From: Corynebacterium sp. TAE3-ERU16
GTDB lineage: Bacteria; Actinomycetota; Actinomycetes; Mycobacteriales; Mycobacteriaceae
Assembly (NCBI RefSeq): GCF_019209935.1
Contig: NZ_JAHUTN010000006.1
Span: 62,001 to 126,000 of the forward strand
Reading direction: 5' to 3'
DNA: 64,000 bases
Both the position numbers and the translations under genes were made by a program. Each line of letters opens with the position of its first letter. Position 1 is the first letter of the stretch. Under the pieces are notes generated by a model, which was not told the origin of the DNA, did no database searches, and was given only the letters and a program-made list of their open reading frames with translations. Shown here piece after piece: positions 17,269 to 28,461 of this stretch.

Positions 17269-17925
17269 GTGTTTGAAGGACCGCTCCAGGACCTCATCGA
17301 TGAGCTGTCCCGGCTCCCCGGGGTGGGGCCGAAATCGGCGCAGCGGATCGCGTTCCACCTGCTCACCGTCGACCCCGAGGACGTCACCCGGCTGCAGAAC
17401 GCGTTGGGGGCCGTGCGTGACGGGGTGGCGTTCTGCCGGATCTGCTGCAACATCTCCCGGGAGGCGGTGTGCCGGATCTGCGCGGATTCGGGCCGCGACC
17501 GGGGGCTGATCTGTGTGGTGGAGGAGCCGAAGGACATCCAGGTCATCGAGCGCACCGGCGAGTACAACGGGCGGTACCACGTGCTGGGCGGTGCACTGGA
17601 CCCGTTGGCGAACATCGGGCCGAAGAACCTGAACATCTCCCCGCTGCTGCAACGCATCGGCGGGGTGCTACCGGACCGGGAGCTGGCGGATTCGACCCCG
17701 GAGGAGCCGCAGTTCGACGATTCCCCGGAGATCACCGAGGTGATCCTCGCGACCGACCCGAACACCGAGGGGGAGGCTACCGCCTCCTACCTGGCACGCC
17801 TGCTCCGCGACTTCCCGGGACTGACGGTCTCGCGACTGGCTTCGGGCATGCCGCTGGGTGGGGACCTGGAGTTCGTCGACGAACTGACGTTGTCCCGGGC
17901 GCTCAGCGGCCGGTTGACGCTCTAA
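17269..17925 (+). CDS. recR: Recombination mediator RecR
   Basis: 218-aa RecFOR pathway protein. N-terminal helix-hairpin-helix ([20 protein letters not shown]), four-cysteine zinc finger ([16 protein letters not shown]) and Toprim domain ([40 protein letters not shown]). Start GTG at 17269 with AGGAAAGAG upstream; TAGTCT near 17192 is a possible -10. Its stop overlaps the stop of convergent gatD by 3 bases (CTAA). Confidence 0.95.
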   Translation: MFEGPLQDLIDELSRLPGVGPKSAQRIAFHLLTVDPEDVTRLQNALGAVRDGVAFCRICCNISREAVCRICADSGRDRGLICVVEEPKDIQVIERTGEYNGRYHVLGGALDPLANIGPKNLNISPLLQRIGGVLPDRELADSTPEEPQFDDSPEITEVILATDPNTEGEATASYLARLLRDFPGLTVSRLASGMPLGGDLEFVDELTLSRALSGRLTL

Positions 17926-18674
17926 CGGAGCCGTTCCGCACGCAGCTTGTCGACGATGCCGAGGTCCAGCGGCGCGAGGTCGGTGAGCCCGATCCCGAGA
18001 GCCCGGGCGAGAATGAGGTCGGCGAGCTGCGGGTTCCTGGCGAGCGCCGGGCCGTGCATGTAGGTGGCGATGACGCTGCCCTGCACGGCGCCCTCCGCGC
18101 CGGTCTGCGCGTCGGGGTTCCCCGTGCCCGCGGCACCCGCCGCGTCGCAGTTGCCCACGCCCCGGGTGACGGTTCCCAGGGGTCGGGCGTCGGGCCCCAG
18201 GATGGTGGCGCCCATGTGGTTCTCGAATCCGGTGAGCGGCCGGTCGAGGGCCGCAGTGAAACCCGCTCCGGTGGGGGTGGACGCGACCTCACCGATGGTG
18301 CGTTTCGCCAGCGAAGATGTCGTCGCGTCCAGGAGACCGACGCCGTCGACGGTGCGCCCCGCCGCGCGGAAGGACGTGCCCAGGACCTGCAGTCCCGCGC
18401 AGATGGCGAGGATCGGTCGGCCGGCGTCGGCGGCGCGGCGCAGGCCGCCGTCGCTGATGAGGTGCTCAGCCGCCAGGATCTGGGCGGTGTCCTCGCCGCC
18501 GCCGAGGCAGTACACGTCGAGGCTCTCCGGCACGGGCGTGCCGAGGGAGATGGTGTGGATCTCCGCGGGGATGCCGCGCATGCGGGCACGCTGACGGAGG
18601 ACGAGGGCGTTGCCGTCGTCGCCGTAGGTGCCCAGAACCTCGGGGAGGATGAGGCCGATGGTCAGCTGGGTCAT
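17922..18674 (-). CDS. gatD: Lipid II isoglutaminyl synthase, glutaminase subunit GatD
   Basis: Class I glutamine amidotransferase that releases ammonia for MurT, so that D-Glu of the lipid II stem peptide becomes D-isoglutamine. The 250-aa protein has the nucleophile C92 in ILAICAGLQ and the catalytic H207 in YMHGPAL. The ATG overlaps the murT stop in ATGA, so both are made from one transcript and in stoichiometry. It was formerly annotated as CobQ-like. Confidence 0.93.
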   Translation of the reverse strand: MTQLTIGLILPEVLGTYGDDGNALVLRQRARMRGIPAEIHTISLGTPVPESLDVYCLGGGEDTAQILAAEHLISDGGLRRAADAGRPILAICAGLQVLGTSFRAAGRTVDGVGLLDATTSSLAKRTIGEVASTPTGAGFTAALDRPLTGFENHMGATILGPDARPLGTVTRGVGNCDAAGAAGTGNPDAQTGAEGAVQGSVIATYMHGPALARNPQLADLILARALGIGLTDLAPLDLGIVDKLRAERLR

Positions 18675-19954
18675 TTCGGGTCCTCCGTGAGTCTGGTCAG
18701 GGCGCGGCGCAGGTCGCGGAAGGCGGTGTAGTTCGCCAGCACCTCGACCCGCCCCTCGGGACAGGCGCGGATCGCGTCGATGGTGTTCTTGACCAGGGTG
18801 TGGTCGATGTCGGCGTAGGTGAGCCGGACCGCGAGGTCGGTGCCGCGTTCACCGGCGGCGACGACGGAGAGTCCCCCGAAGTCCTCGAACCGGACGTCCC
18901 AGATCCAGGAGAGATCCTCGCCGTCGGCGACCTGGCCGTTGACGGCGATGACGAGACCGTCCGCGGAGCGGTCGACCATGCTCAGCGCCTCCTGCCAGCC
19001 GGCGGGGTTCTTCGCCAGCAGCATGTGTACGTCACGGCCCTCGAAGCGGATCGTGGAGTAGCGGCCCGCGACATTGTCCACGGCCTCCACGGCTGGCAGT
19101 GCCTCCGCGACGGGGACACCGTAGCGTTCCGCGGCCGCGGCGATGGCCTGAGCGGCGTTACCCCGGTTCGCGGTACCCGGCAGGGTGAGGTTCACCGGCA
19201 GCGTCTCACCGTCCGGGCCCGTGAGGCCGTCATCGGTGATCGTCCACGTCGGTGTGGGGCGGCGGAACTCCCGACCGTCGGCCAGCGGCTTGACGGCGTA
19301 CCAGTCGTCGCCGTCACGGACGATGTGCCCGCCGGTGCGCGGGCAGGAGACCGAGTCACCGTGCCAGCCGTTGCCGGCGGCGACCCAGACGACGTTCTCC
19401 GCGTCATAGGCCACGGAGGTCATCAGCACGTCATCGCAGTTCGCGATGACGGTCATGTGCGGATTGTCGGTGACACACTGCCGCAGGGCGCGCTCGATGG
19501 AGTTGATCTCCCCGACGCGGTCCAGCTGGTCACGGGTCAGGTTCAGGAGGACGAGGCAGTCGGTACGGAGTCTGCGCGTGACCCCCGGAACATGCAGCTC
19601 GTCGCACTCGAGGACGATGTGGCTCGCACCCCGTCCGTTGAGCAGTGCGGAGATGATGCCGGCGTCCATGTTGTCGCCACCCTCGTTGGTGACCACGTCG
19701 AACCGGGTGCGGAGGGCGGCGACGAGCATGCGGGTGGTGGTGGATTTGCCGTTGGTGCCGGTGATCAGGGCGACGGGACGGCCTTTACCGAGTCCCTCCA
19801 TGATCGCGGGATCGATGGCACCGGCGACGAGACCGCCGATCATGCCGCCTGCACCGCGCCCGGTGGCCCGTGACGCCACCGTCGCCACCGTCGCCGCGCA
19901 GGTGGCGAGGTTGGTGCGCAACCGTTTCACGGGTGCTGGGAGGTTGAGTTTCAT
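18671..19954 (-). CDS. murT: Lipid II isoglutaminyl synthase subunit MurT, zinc ribbon degenerate
   Basis: Mur-ligase-like ATP enzyme, 427 aa, partner of GatD. P-loop ITGTNGKSTTT at 64-74, ECDELHVPGV and LLNLTRDQLDRVGE are family blocks, and a DUF1727-type C-terminal domain follows. The inserted zinc ribbon of the family (two CxxC pairs) is degenerate: only C204 of CPRTGG remains and the second pair is absent around 219-232. Leaderless ATG at 19954: TAGACT on the minus strand (19962-19967) is 7 bp upstream. Confidence 0.93.
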   Translation of the reverse strand: MKLNLPAPVKRLRTNLATCAATVATVASRATGRGAGGMIGGLVAGAIDPAIMEGLGKGRPVALITGTNGKSTTTRMLVAALRTRFDVVTNEGGDNMDAGIISALLNGRGASHIVLECDELHVPGVTRRLRTDCLVLLNLTRDQLDRVGEINSIERALRQCVTDNPHMTVIANCDDVLMTSVAYDAENVVWVAAGNGWHGDSVSCPRTGGHIVRDGDDWYAVKPLADGREFRRPTPTWTITDDGLTGPDGETLPVNLTLPGTANRGNAAQAIAAAAERYGVPVAEALPAVEAVDNVAGRYSTIRFEGRDVHMLLAKNPAGWQEALSMVDRSADGLVIAVNGQVADGEDLSWIWDVRFEDFGGLSVVAAGERGTDLAVRLTYADIDHTLVKNTIDAIRACPEGRVEVLANYTAFRDLRRALTRLTEDPK

Positions 19955-19981
19955 TCTGCCGAGTCTACCGCCCGGCACAAC

Positions 19982-21088
19982 TCACTCCCGAGTGCCCGGC
20001 ACGATGTCGCCGGCGACGACCTCAAGGAACGCGGAGTCGCTGATCAGCGGGATACCCTTGCGCGCGGCGTGCATCGCTTTACCGGAGAGCTCGACGGTCT
20101 GGTTGCACACCACGAGGCTCGTGGCCCGGGTCAGCTTCTCGGAGTAGTTGAGGTTCGCGCCGACGGCCGCGGCGATGATCTCGTCCGGATCCGCCGCGAT
20201 CTCAGGCGAGACCACGATCTCCATGCCCTCGGTCAACGGCCTGCCGCGCTGCCAGGGGCCGGGGTTGACGAAGCGACGTTCCGCGTCGGCGGCGTCGACC
20301 CGGAGGTGGCTGCGCTGCAGGCCGAAACGGTCGCCGTGCAGGTTACCGGGATCCAGGAGCGCGAAGGGCAGCTTCTCGTCGAGTGCCGCGGGGCCACCGT
20401 AGGCGTCGAAGAAGAGCTGCGCGATGAGCCTGTTGTCGGTGCGGGTGTGCTCGGATTCGCGGACGTCCGCCCGTTCCACGGAGGCCACCGGTGTGGGCGC
20501 GTCGAGACCGAGGGTGCGGGCGACACCGCGGATCCGGGTGTCGTCGAGTCGGACGGACCGCCGGCGTGCGGTCGCGAGCGTGTCGATGATCGCCGTGGGC
20601 CTGGGAACGTGCCCGGGCCTCCGTTTCCGGCCACGGGCCCGCCGTCCGCGGCCGGACCTGTTGGTGTTGTTCCGGATGGCGCGCCGGGACTCGGAGACGA
20701 TGAATCCCCACACCCGGGGGGCGTTGTGCACCAGGAGGGTGCGCCCGTCGATGAGTCTGGTCACCGAGCGCAGCACGTTGTCGAAGCGCTGGCCGGCGTG
20801 GATCTCAGCGGGGCTCAGTCCGTGGAGGTGGGGCGGGCCGGGATCTGTACCCGGGTTGAGGACCGCGTGGTAGGTGTCGACCTCCTCGCCGGTCGGTGAA
20901 TAGGTGACGAGATCGACGGCGACGAGGCGTGCGGTGCTGGGATGGATACCCGTGGACTGGATCGCTGCGGCGACGTAGGGGGCGGCGGAGATCTCCGCCG
21001 CGCGGTCGCGCATGCGCTGTTCGCGGTCCCGGTTGCCGCGGGAGCGCTCGTCCGCAGTGTCTGGGGTCTCTGGCCTCGTCGTTGTCAT
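19982..21088 (-). CDS. DEDDh exonuclease-like and BRCT protein, catalytic residues lost
   Basis: 368 aa. The N-terminal half (about 50-230) has the fold pattern of a DnaQ-type exonuclease: VAVDLVTYS, LNPG..HLHGLSP, LLVHNAPRVWGF and EHTRTDNRLIAQLFF. The metal ligands are mostly gone: D59 is kept, but the Glu is V61, the second Asp is V126 and the third is N219; H214 remains. Residues about 285-365 form a BRCT domain. Usually annotated as a Pol III epsilon subunit, but activity is doubtful. It has a leaderless-type start: TAAGAT (minus, 21096-21101) 7 bp ahead of the ATG at 21088. Confidence 0.8.
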   Translation of the reverse strand: MTTTRPETPDTADERSRGNRDREQRMRDRAAEISAAPYVAAAIQSTGIHPSTARLVAVDLVTYSPTGEEVDTYHAVLNPGTDPGPPHLHGLSPAEIHAGQRFDNVLRSVTRLIDGRTLLVHNAPRVWGFIVSESRRAIRNNTNRSGRGRRARGRKRRPGHVPRPTAIIDTLATARRRSVRLDDTRIRGVARTLGLDAPTPVASVERADVRESEHTRTDNRLIAQLFFDAYGGPAALDEKLPFALLDPGNLHGDRFGLQRSHLRVDAADAERRFVNPGPWQRGRPLTEGMEIVVSPEIAADPDEIIAAAVGANLNYSEKLTRATSLVVCNQTVELSGKAMHAARKGIPLISDSAFLEVVAGDIVPGTRE

Positions 21089-21158
21089 CACCTCCATCTT
21101 AAGCTGATCGGTGGTGGGGCCGCGCGGGTGGCCGTCATTCGCGGCTAATCTGGATGCC

Positions 21159-21821
21159 ATGACCCCGACGAGCCCCGCCCGCCGACCGGTACGCCGGATC
21201 GGTCGTAAAACCGGCCCGAAGCCGAGTTTCACGGTTGATGATGTCGTCGACGCCGCCCTGGAGATCGGTATCGCGCGGTTCACACTCGCCCGGGTCGCGA
21301 AACGGATAGGGGTGTCCACCTCCGCGGTCTACCGGTTGTTCGACAGCAGGGACGATCTCGTGCACGCCTGCCTCGCCCGCGGGGCGGCGTCGATGGAGTG
21401 GCCGAACGGCAACTCCGAATCCTGGCAGGAGGTGCTGCGCGAGTGGGCCGAGAGCTCATGGGAGGTGTGCGAACGGTACCCGGGTCTCGATGAGGTGCTG
21501 TTCACCTTCCCCGGCGCGTTCCGGCACGTCCAGGGCGTGGCGCGATCGCTGATCGAATCCCTGCGTGGGTTCGGGTTCACCGAACCCCAGGCCCTGTTCG
21601 CCCTGGACTTCATCGGGGACACGGTCATCTCCACCCACCTCAGCATCTCCGCGCTCCGCAACCAGGGCGAGGACGGACGGACCGGTTTCGAGCAGGTCGT
21701 CGCCGACGCGCGGGAGGATGACGCCTTCAAACCCCAGGAGTCGTGGATCGGCAGGGGCTTCCTGGATGCGAAGCTCGACTTCATCATCGCCGGTCTGGAG
21801 GAACGGCGACCGGAGGTGTAG
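21159..21821 (+). CDS. TetR-family transcriptional regulator
   Basis: 220 aa. The N-terminal helix-turn-helix (FTVDDVVDAALEIGIARFTLARVAKRIGVSTSAVYRLFDSR, written here in parts) spans about 24-70, and the rest is an all-helical ligand domain. ATG at 21159 is leaderless-type: TAATCT at 21146-21151, 7 bp upstream. It is divergent from the exonuclease-like gene, 70 bp between starts, so it may control that promoter as well as its own. The ligand is unknown. Confidence 0.85.
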   Translation: MTPTSPARRPVRRIGRKTGPKPSFTVDDVVDAALEIGIARFTLARVAKRIGVSTSAVYRLFDSRDDLVHACLARGAASMEWPNGNSESWQEVLREWAESSWEVCERYPGLDEVLFTFPGAFRHVQGVARSLIESLRGFGFTEPQALFALDFIGDTVISTHLSISALRNQGEDGRTGFEQVVADAREDDAFKPQESWIGRGFLDAKLDFIIAGLEERRPEV

Positions 21822-21846
21822 GGGCACTGAACCTGTGGAATGGGCG

Positions 21847-21885
21847 ACGCCCCGCTCCCGGCTGATGGCCGGGGCGGGGCGTTTC
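21847..21885. terminator. Strong bidirectional terminator
   Basis: ACGCCCCGC/GCGGGGCGT stem continued by CCCGGC/GCCGGG with one bulged T and followed by TTT; it separates the convergent TetR and leuA genes. Confidence 0.85.
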
Positions 21886-21925
21886 GTGGCGTGTGGGTGG
21901 CGCCGTCGGGCTCCGCGGGCAGCGA

Positions 21926-23874
<1,949 letters not shown>

Positions 23875-23925
23875 TCAGACCTTGTTCCACCCGCCGCGGC
23901 GGCTAAGGAGAAGTGCTCGCTGCAT
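23875..23925 (-). CDS. Leucine leader peptide (LeuL-like)
   Basis: 16-aa open frame MQRALLLSRRGGWNKV with three successive Leu codons (CTT CTC CTT). The ATG at 23925 lies exactly 7 bp after TAGACT (minus, 23933-23938), so it is leaderless and begins at the transcription start. Its stop abuts the first arm of the leader hairpins. The position upstream of leuA and the Leu run suggest that ribosome stalling senses charged tRNA-Leu. Confidence 0.7.
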   Translation of the reverse strand: MQRALLLSRRGGWNKV

Positions 23926-24274
23926 GGGGCGGAGTCTATCGAAAATAATCGTGTGGTGGGAAAGGGTTCTCATCATGTGGGAAATCGGTGATGTGGGCGG
24001 GAATCACGGCCGAGCCATGGCCGGGGTCATCCCGGATCGTCGGAATCGTGCGGGATTTTCCCCGAACCTGCAGGTGGAACGCTCTTCATTTGTGTATCCG
24101 CACAAATTCCGCGGTGAGGGGGCCGCCGCTTTCCGCACCGACACCCGAGTCCCGGGACGGATTCAACCGGCGGGGGAACGGGGGTAATTCAGCGATAATC
24201 CGAGGGCCGCCGGTGACGGGAAGGATTCCACTCCCGGGTCCCCGGGAACGGGATCCACGGGTGTGGCCCGGTAG

Positions 24275-24500
24275 GTTACGCGGAGCCGACCGCGGCCCGG
24301 ATCCAGTCAACGAACGCCACGTAGGCGTCGGTGCCCGACGGACCCGGTGTCACGGCGTCCCTCGACGACGAAGGGGAGGGGTACCGGGATGATGAGCATG
24401 GTTCTCCCGGGGACTCGCCGGGTCCGGGGGCGCGTACCGGACGCGGTCGGATTCCGCCCGACGGCCCGGACCGTGGTGACGTCCCGATCCCACCGTCACC
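24275..24500 (-). pseudogene. Possible remnant of a decayed gene
   Basis: On the minus strand a frame ends in TDAYVAFVDWIRAAVGSA and stop at 24275, which looks like a true protein C-terminus, but upstream the same frame is Ser/Pro/Gly low-complexity sequence with no start. A second frame (ATG LIIPVPLPFVVEG) overlaps it and stops early. A frameshifted remnant is possible. The rest of the 602-bp gap between the leu leader and the permease gene holds nothing recognisable. Confidence 0.25.
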
Positions 24501-24527
24501 GTGCGGTCCGGCGGGGGAACGGAGCTT

Positions 24528-25382
24528 CTACCCGATGCCCTTGCGGGACAGCAGGAACGTCGAGACGATCATCGCGAGCAACGCCAGCGCCATCCACGTC
24601 CAGCTGAATCCGCTCACCGCGAACTTCTCCCCGAGGACCGCGTAACCCAGGACGAACGCGAAGATCGGTTCCGTGACCGTCATCGCCGGGAGCGACTGGC
24701 GTAAGGCCCCGGCGTTGAACGAGGACTGCTGGACCGCGGTCCCGAGAATTGCGCCGCCGAGCAGTGCGTATGATTCCCAGCTCAGCAGGATTCCGGTGAA
24801 GCCCCGGTGGACGAAGATGTCGACGAACGCCTTGGACAGCACCGCCACATAACCCATCACGCCACCGGTCACCATGCCGAGGAGGAGCGCCTTCTGGCGC
24901 CGGATTCGGGTGTAGGCGAGCCGGTCGATGAGAAACAGGAGTCCACCGCCCACGGCGAGCGCCGGAAGCCACCGGTTGAGGGGCGGCTCGAGCAGTCCCG
25001 GGCTCGGCCTGCCGAGAATGACCAGGACCGCCACGGCCGCGGTGAGAATCAGCGACCAGAAGGTCTCGGCCTTGCTGATCCGGCGACCGTCGTACACCGC
25101 GGACATCGGGAACGTGAACATGAGGGAGAGGACGAGAACCGGCTGCACGACGAGCAACGTACCGAACCCGAGTGCCGCGATCTGGAGCGCGTAACCGAGC
25201 AGTGCCGCGAAGGTACCCGCCCACCACATCGGTCGCCCGATGACCGCGAGGATCGGGGCACTCCGGAGACTGGTGCCGTCGCCCGGGGCCTCCTCAGCGA
25301 TCCGGTGCCGGATGACGGTTCCCCAGGCGATGGTCAGTGCGGAGGCGAGGGCGAACAACACGGCGATGACGTTGCTCTGCAC
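24528..25382 (-). CDS. DMT-family (EamA-like) membrane permease
   Basis: 284-aa integral membrane protein with nine or ten predicted helices in two related halves, ending in a basic SRKGIG tail. This is the drug/metabolite transporter layout; the substrate is unknown, and being next to lysC does not prove amino-acid export. GTG at 25382 is leaderless-type: TAGCGT (minus, 25390-25395) 7 bp ahead. Divergent from lysC. Confidence 0.8.
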   Translation of the reverse strand: MQSNVIAVLFALASALTIAWGTVIRHRIAEEAPGDGTSLRSAPILAVIGRPMWWAGTFAALLGYALQIAALGFGTLLVVQPVLVLSLMFTFPMSAVYDGRRISKAETFWSLILTAAVAVLVILGRPSPGLLEPPLNRWLPALAVGGGLLFLIDRLAYTRIRRQKALLLGMVTGGVMGYVAVLSKAFVDIFVHRGFTGILLSWESYALLGGAILGTAVQQSSFNAGALRQSLPAMTVTEPIFAFVLGYAVLGEKFAVSGFSWTWMALALLAMIVSTFLLSRKGIG

Positions 25383-25556
25383 CCGTTACACGCTAGCGGA
25401 TGCGTCCACGGGCGCCCGTATCCCGCCCGGAACACACCGGTCGCGTCAGTCGTCCGAGCGGCGCGGCGGTACGCCGGTGGCGGGCTGCTGCGGTACCGCC
25501 TTGTACGATGGTGTTTACTATTGCCGGAACAGACTTCAAACCCGAGAGGTGACGCG

Positions 25557-26822
25557 GTGGCACTGATCGTCCAGAAATATGGTGGGTCCTCGCTGGAGAG
25601 CGCCGAGCGCATCCGGCGCGTGGCTGAACGGATCGTCGCCACGAAGAAGCAGGGAAACGACGTCGTCGTGGTCTGCTCCGCGATGGGCGACACCACGGAT
25701 GAGTTCCTGGATCTGGCCGCACAGGTCAATCCCGTTCCTCCCGCTCGGGAGATGGACATGCTGCTCACGGCCGGCGAGCGTATCTCGAACGCGCTGGTGG
25801 CCATGGCCATCGAGTCCTTCGGCGCGAAGGCGCAGTCCTTCACCGGGTCGCAGGCCGGTGTGCTCACGACGGAGCGCCACGGTAACGCCCGCATCGTCGA
25901 CGTCACGCCCGACCGTGTCCGCGAGGCCCTCGACGAGGGCTGGATCTGTCTCGTCGCCGGTTTCCAGGGTGTGAACAAGGACACCCGCGACGTGACCACC
26001 CTCGGGCGGGGTGGCTCGGACACGACCGCCGTCGCACTCGCAGCGGCCCTGGGTGCCGACGTCTGCGAGATCTATTCGGATGTCGACGGTGTCTACACCG
26101 CGGATCCCCGCATCGTGAAGAACGCCCGCAAACTCGATCGGCTGTGCTTCGAGGAGATGCTCGAACTCGCGGCGGTGGGATCCAAGATCCTCGTGCTGCG
26201 CAGCGTCGAGTACGCCCGTGCATTCGGCGTCCCGATCCGGGTACGCTCGTCCTACAGCAACGACCCCGGCACGCTCGTGACCGGCTCAATGGAGGATATT
26301 CCCGTGGAAGAAGCAGTTCTCACCGGCGTCGCAACCGACCTCTCCGAGGCAAAGGTCACCGTTCTCGGAATCCCCGACTCCCCGGGCGAGGCCGCCCGTG
26401 TGTTCCGGGTTCTGGCGGACGCCGAGATCAACATCGACATGGTGCTGCAGAACATCTCCTCCCTGGAGGACAACCGCACCGACATCACCTTCACCTGCCC
26501 GCGCGCCGACGGGCCGCGGGCGATGGAGCTGCTGAAGAAGCTCCAGTCCGAGGGCGCCTGCGAGAACGTCCTGTACGACGACCAGATCGGCAAGGTCTCC
26601 CTCGTCGGTGCAGGGATGAAGTCCCACCCCGGCGTCACCGCCGTGTTCTGTGAGGCGCTGCGCGACTCCGGCGTCAACCTGGAGCTCATCTCCACCTCGG
26701 AGATCCGCATCTCGGTGCTCATCCGCGAGACCGACGTCGAGACCGCGGCACGCGCCCTCCACGACGCGTTCGAACTGGGCGGCGACACCGAAGCCACCGT
26801 CTACGCCGGTACCGGGCGCTGA
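25557..26822 (+). CDS. lysC: Aspartokinase, alpha subunit
   Basis: Phosphorylates aspartate, first step to lysine, threonine, methionine and diaminopimelate. 421 aa, identical in length to C. glutamicum LysC. Kinase domain with KYGGSSLE at the N-terminus and [13 protein letters not shown]; two ACT domains in the last 170 residues bind Lys and Thr for concerted feedback inhibition. GTG at 25557 has GAGAGGTG ahead. An internal start makes the beta subunit. Asd lies 78 bp downstream on the same strand. Confidence 0.95.
   Translation: MALIVQKYGGSSLESAERIRRVAERIVATKKQGNDVVVVCSAMGDTTDEFLDLAAQVNPVPPAREMDMLLTAGERISNALVAMAIESFGAKAQSFTGSQAGVLTTERHGNARIVDVTPDRVREALDEGWICLVAGFQGVNKDTRDVTTLGRGGSDTTAVALAAALGADVCEIYSDVDGVYTADPRIVKNARKLDRLCFEEMLELAAVGSKILVLRSVEYARAFGVPIRVRSSYSNDPGTLVTGSMEDIPVEEAVLTGVATDLSEAKVTVLGIPDSPGEAARVFRVLADAEINIDMVLQNISSLEDNRTDITFTCPRADGPRAMELLKKLQSEGACENVLYDDQIGKVSLVGAGMKSHPGVTAVFCEALRDSGVNLELISTSEIRISVLIRETDVETAARALHDAFELGGDTEATVYAGTGR
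26304..26822 (+). CDS. Aspartokinase beta subunit (in-frame internal start)
   Basis: 172-aa regulatory subunit starting at the internal GTG at 26304 (codon 250 of lysC) with GGAGG 8 bases ahead (26291-26295). The position equals the known beta start of C. glutamicum LysC. It consists of the two ACT domains and forms the alpha2beta2 enzyme. Confidence 0.8.
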   Translation: MEEAVLTGVATDLSEAKVTVLGIPDSPGEAARVFRVLADAEINIDMVLQNISSLEDNRTDITFTCPRADGPRAMELLKKLQSEGACENVLYDDQIGKVSLVGAGMKSHPGVTAVFCEALRDSGVNLELISTSEIRISVLIRETDVETAARALHDAFELGGDTEATVYAGTGR

Positions 26823-26885
26823 AAAATATCCGCTTCACCGGCCACCGAGGGTCTCCCCGGACCGGCCGTCACCATGTAGCACTAA

Positions 26886-27932
<1,047 letters not shown>

Positions 27933-27948
27933 CCGGCATTTTGCCCTT

Positions 27949-27980
27949 AGCGCCGTTCCTGACCGGAGCGGCGCTTTTTC
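27949..27980 (+). terminator. Terminator of lysC-asd
   Basis: AGCGCCG/CGGCGCT stem with inner TCC/GGA pairs, followed by TTTTT. Confidence 0.9.
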
Positions 27981-28062
27981 GCGGCATTTAATTGGATACA
28001 GCTGACAATGGCGATCCGTGGGGTGGATCCTTCATGATTCGGCGCATTATTCTTAGCTGCAT

Positions 28063-28080
28063 CTTAATGTGACTATTAAG
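28063..28080. repeat. Inverted repeat, possible operator
   Basis: CTTAAT-GTGACT-ATTAAG: two perfect 6-bp arms with a 6-bp spacer, 160 bp upstream of the pilus -35. A regulator site is possible; none is identified. Confidence 0.4.
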
Positions 28081-28237
28081 CTTGCCGGCGAAGGGCGGAC
28101 TCGTTGTCATTGACGTGTTCAACGGGTGGTCCTTTTGTTGCATTCCTAAACGTGCAGGTTAAGCGAATTAATATGGTGTCGTTTCGATATCTTCGCCGGA
28201 GGGAAATGGTCCGTTGTCTCCGGTTCGATGTAACATC

Positions 28238-28266
28238 TTGGCCCTGAGCGGGATTAAAGCTATGAT
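28238..28266 (+). promoter_or_regulatory. Pilus operon promoter
   Basis: TTGGCC (28238-28243), 17-bp spacer, TATGAT (28261-28266): close to the corynebacterial sigma-A consensus. A second hexamer TATAAT at 28273-28278 could shift the start by 12 bp. The leader to the first gene is about 190 nt. Confidence 0.65.
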
Positions 28267-28461
28267 TAAACATATAATTTCGTGTCATGTTCCCCGGCTG
28301 CACATTATGTGTAGCACAGCAATAATGTCCGCCATGCAAAACAAATAGCGGAACAAACACTTCCCGACGGACTCTCTCCGTCCGGAGAGCGAGGGACAAT
28401 TGAACGAAAGCAATCGGGCCGCCAGACAACATCGGCGGACACGTCGAAAGGCACAGAAACT

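Larger units (their letters stand above)
27981..28461. other. AT-rich intergenic segment before the pilus operon
   Basis: About 480 bp, clearly richer in A+T than the flanks, marking the left edge of the pilus island. It contains the pilus promoter (28238-28266), an inverted repeat (28063-28080) and a small palindrome CACATTATGTG near 28302. Minus-strand frames exist but have no ribosome site and no recognisable protein. Confidence 0.7.

Noticed and set aside
28076..28432. 118-codon minus-strand frame upstream of the pilus operon
   Set aside because: Overlaps the promoter and AT-rich leader; Arg-rich without recognisable domain or ribosome site.
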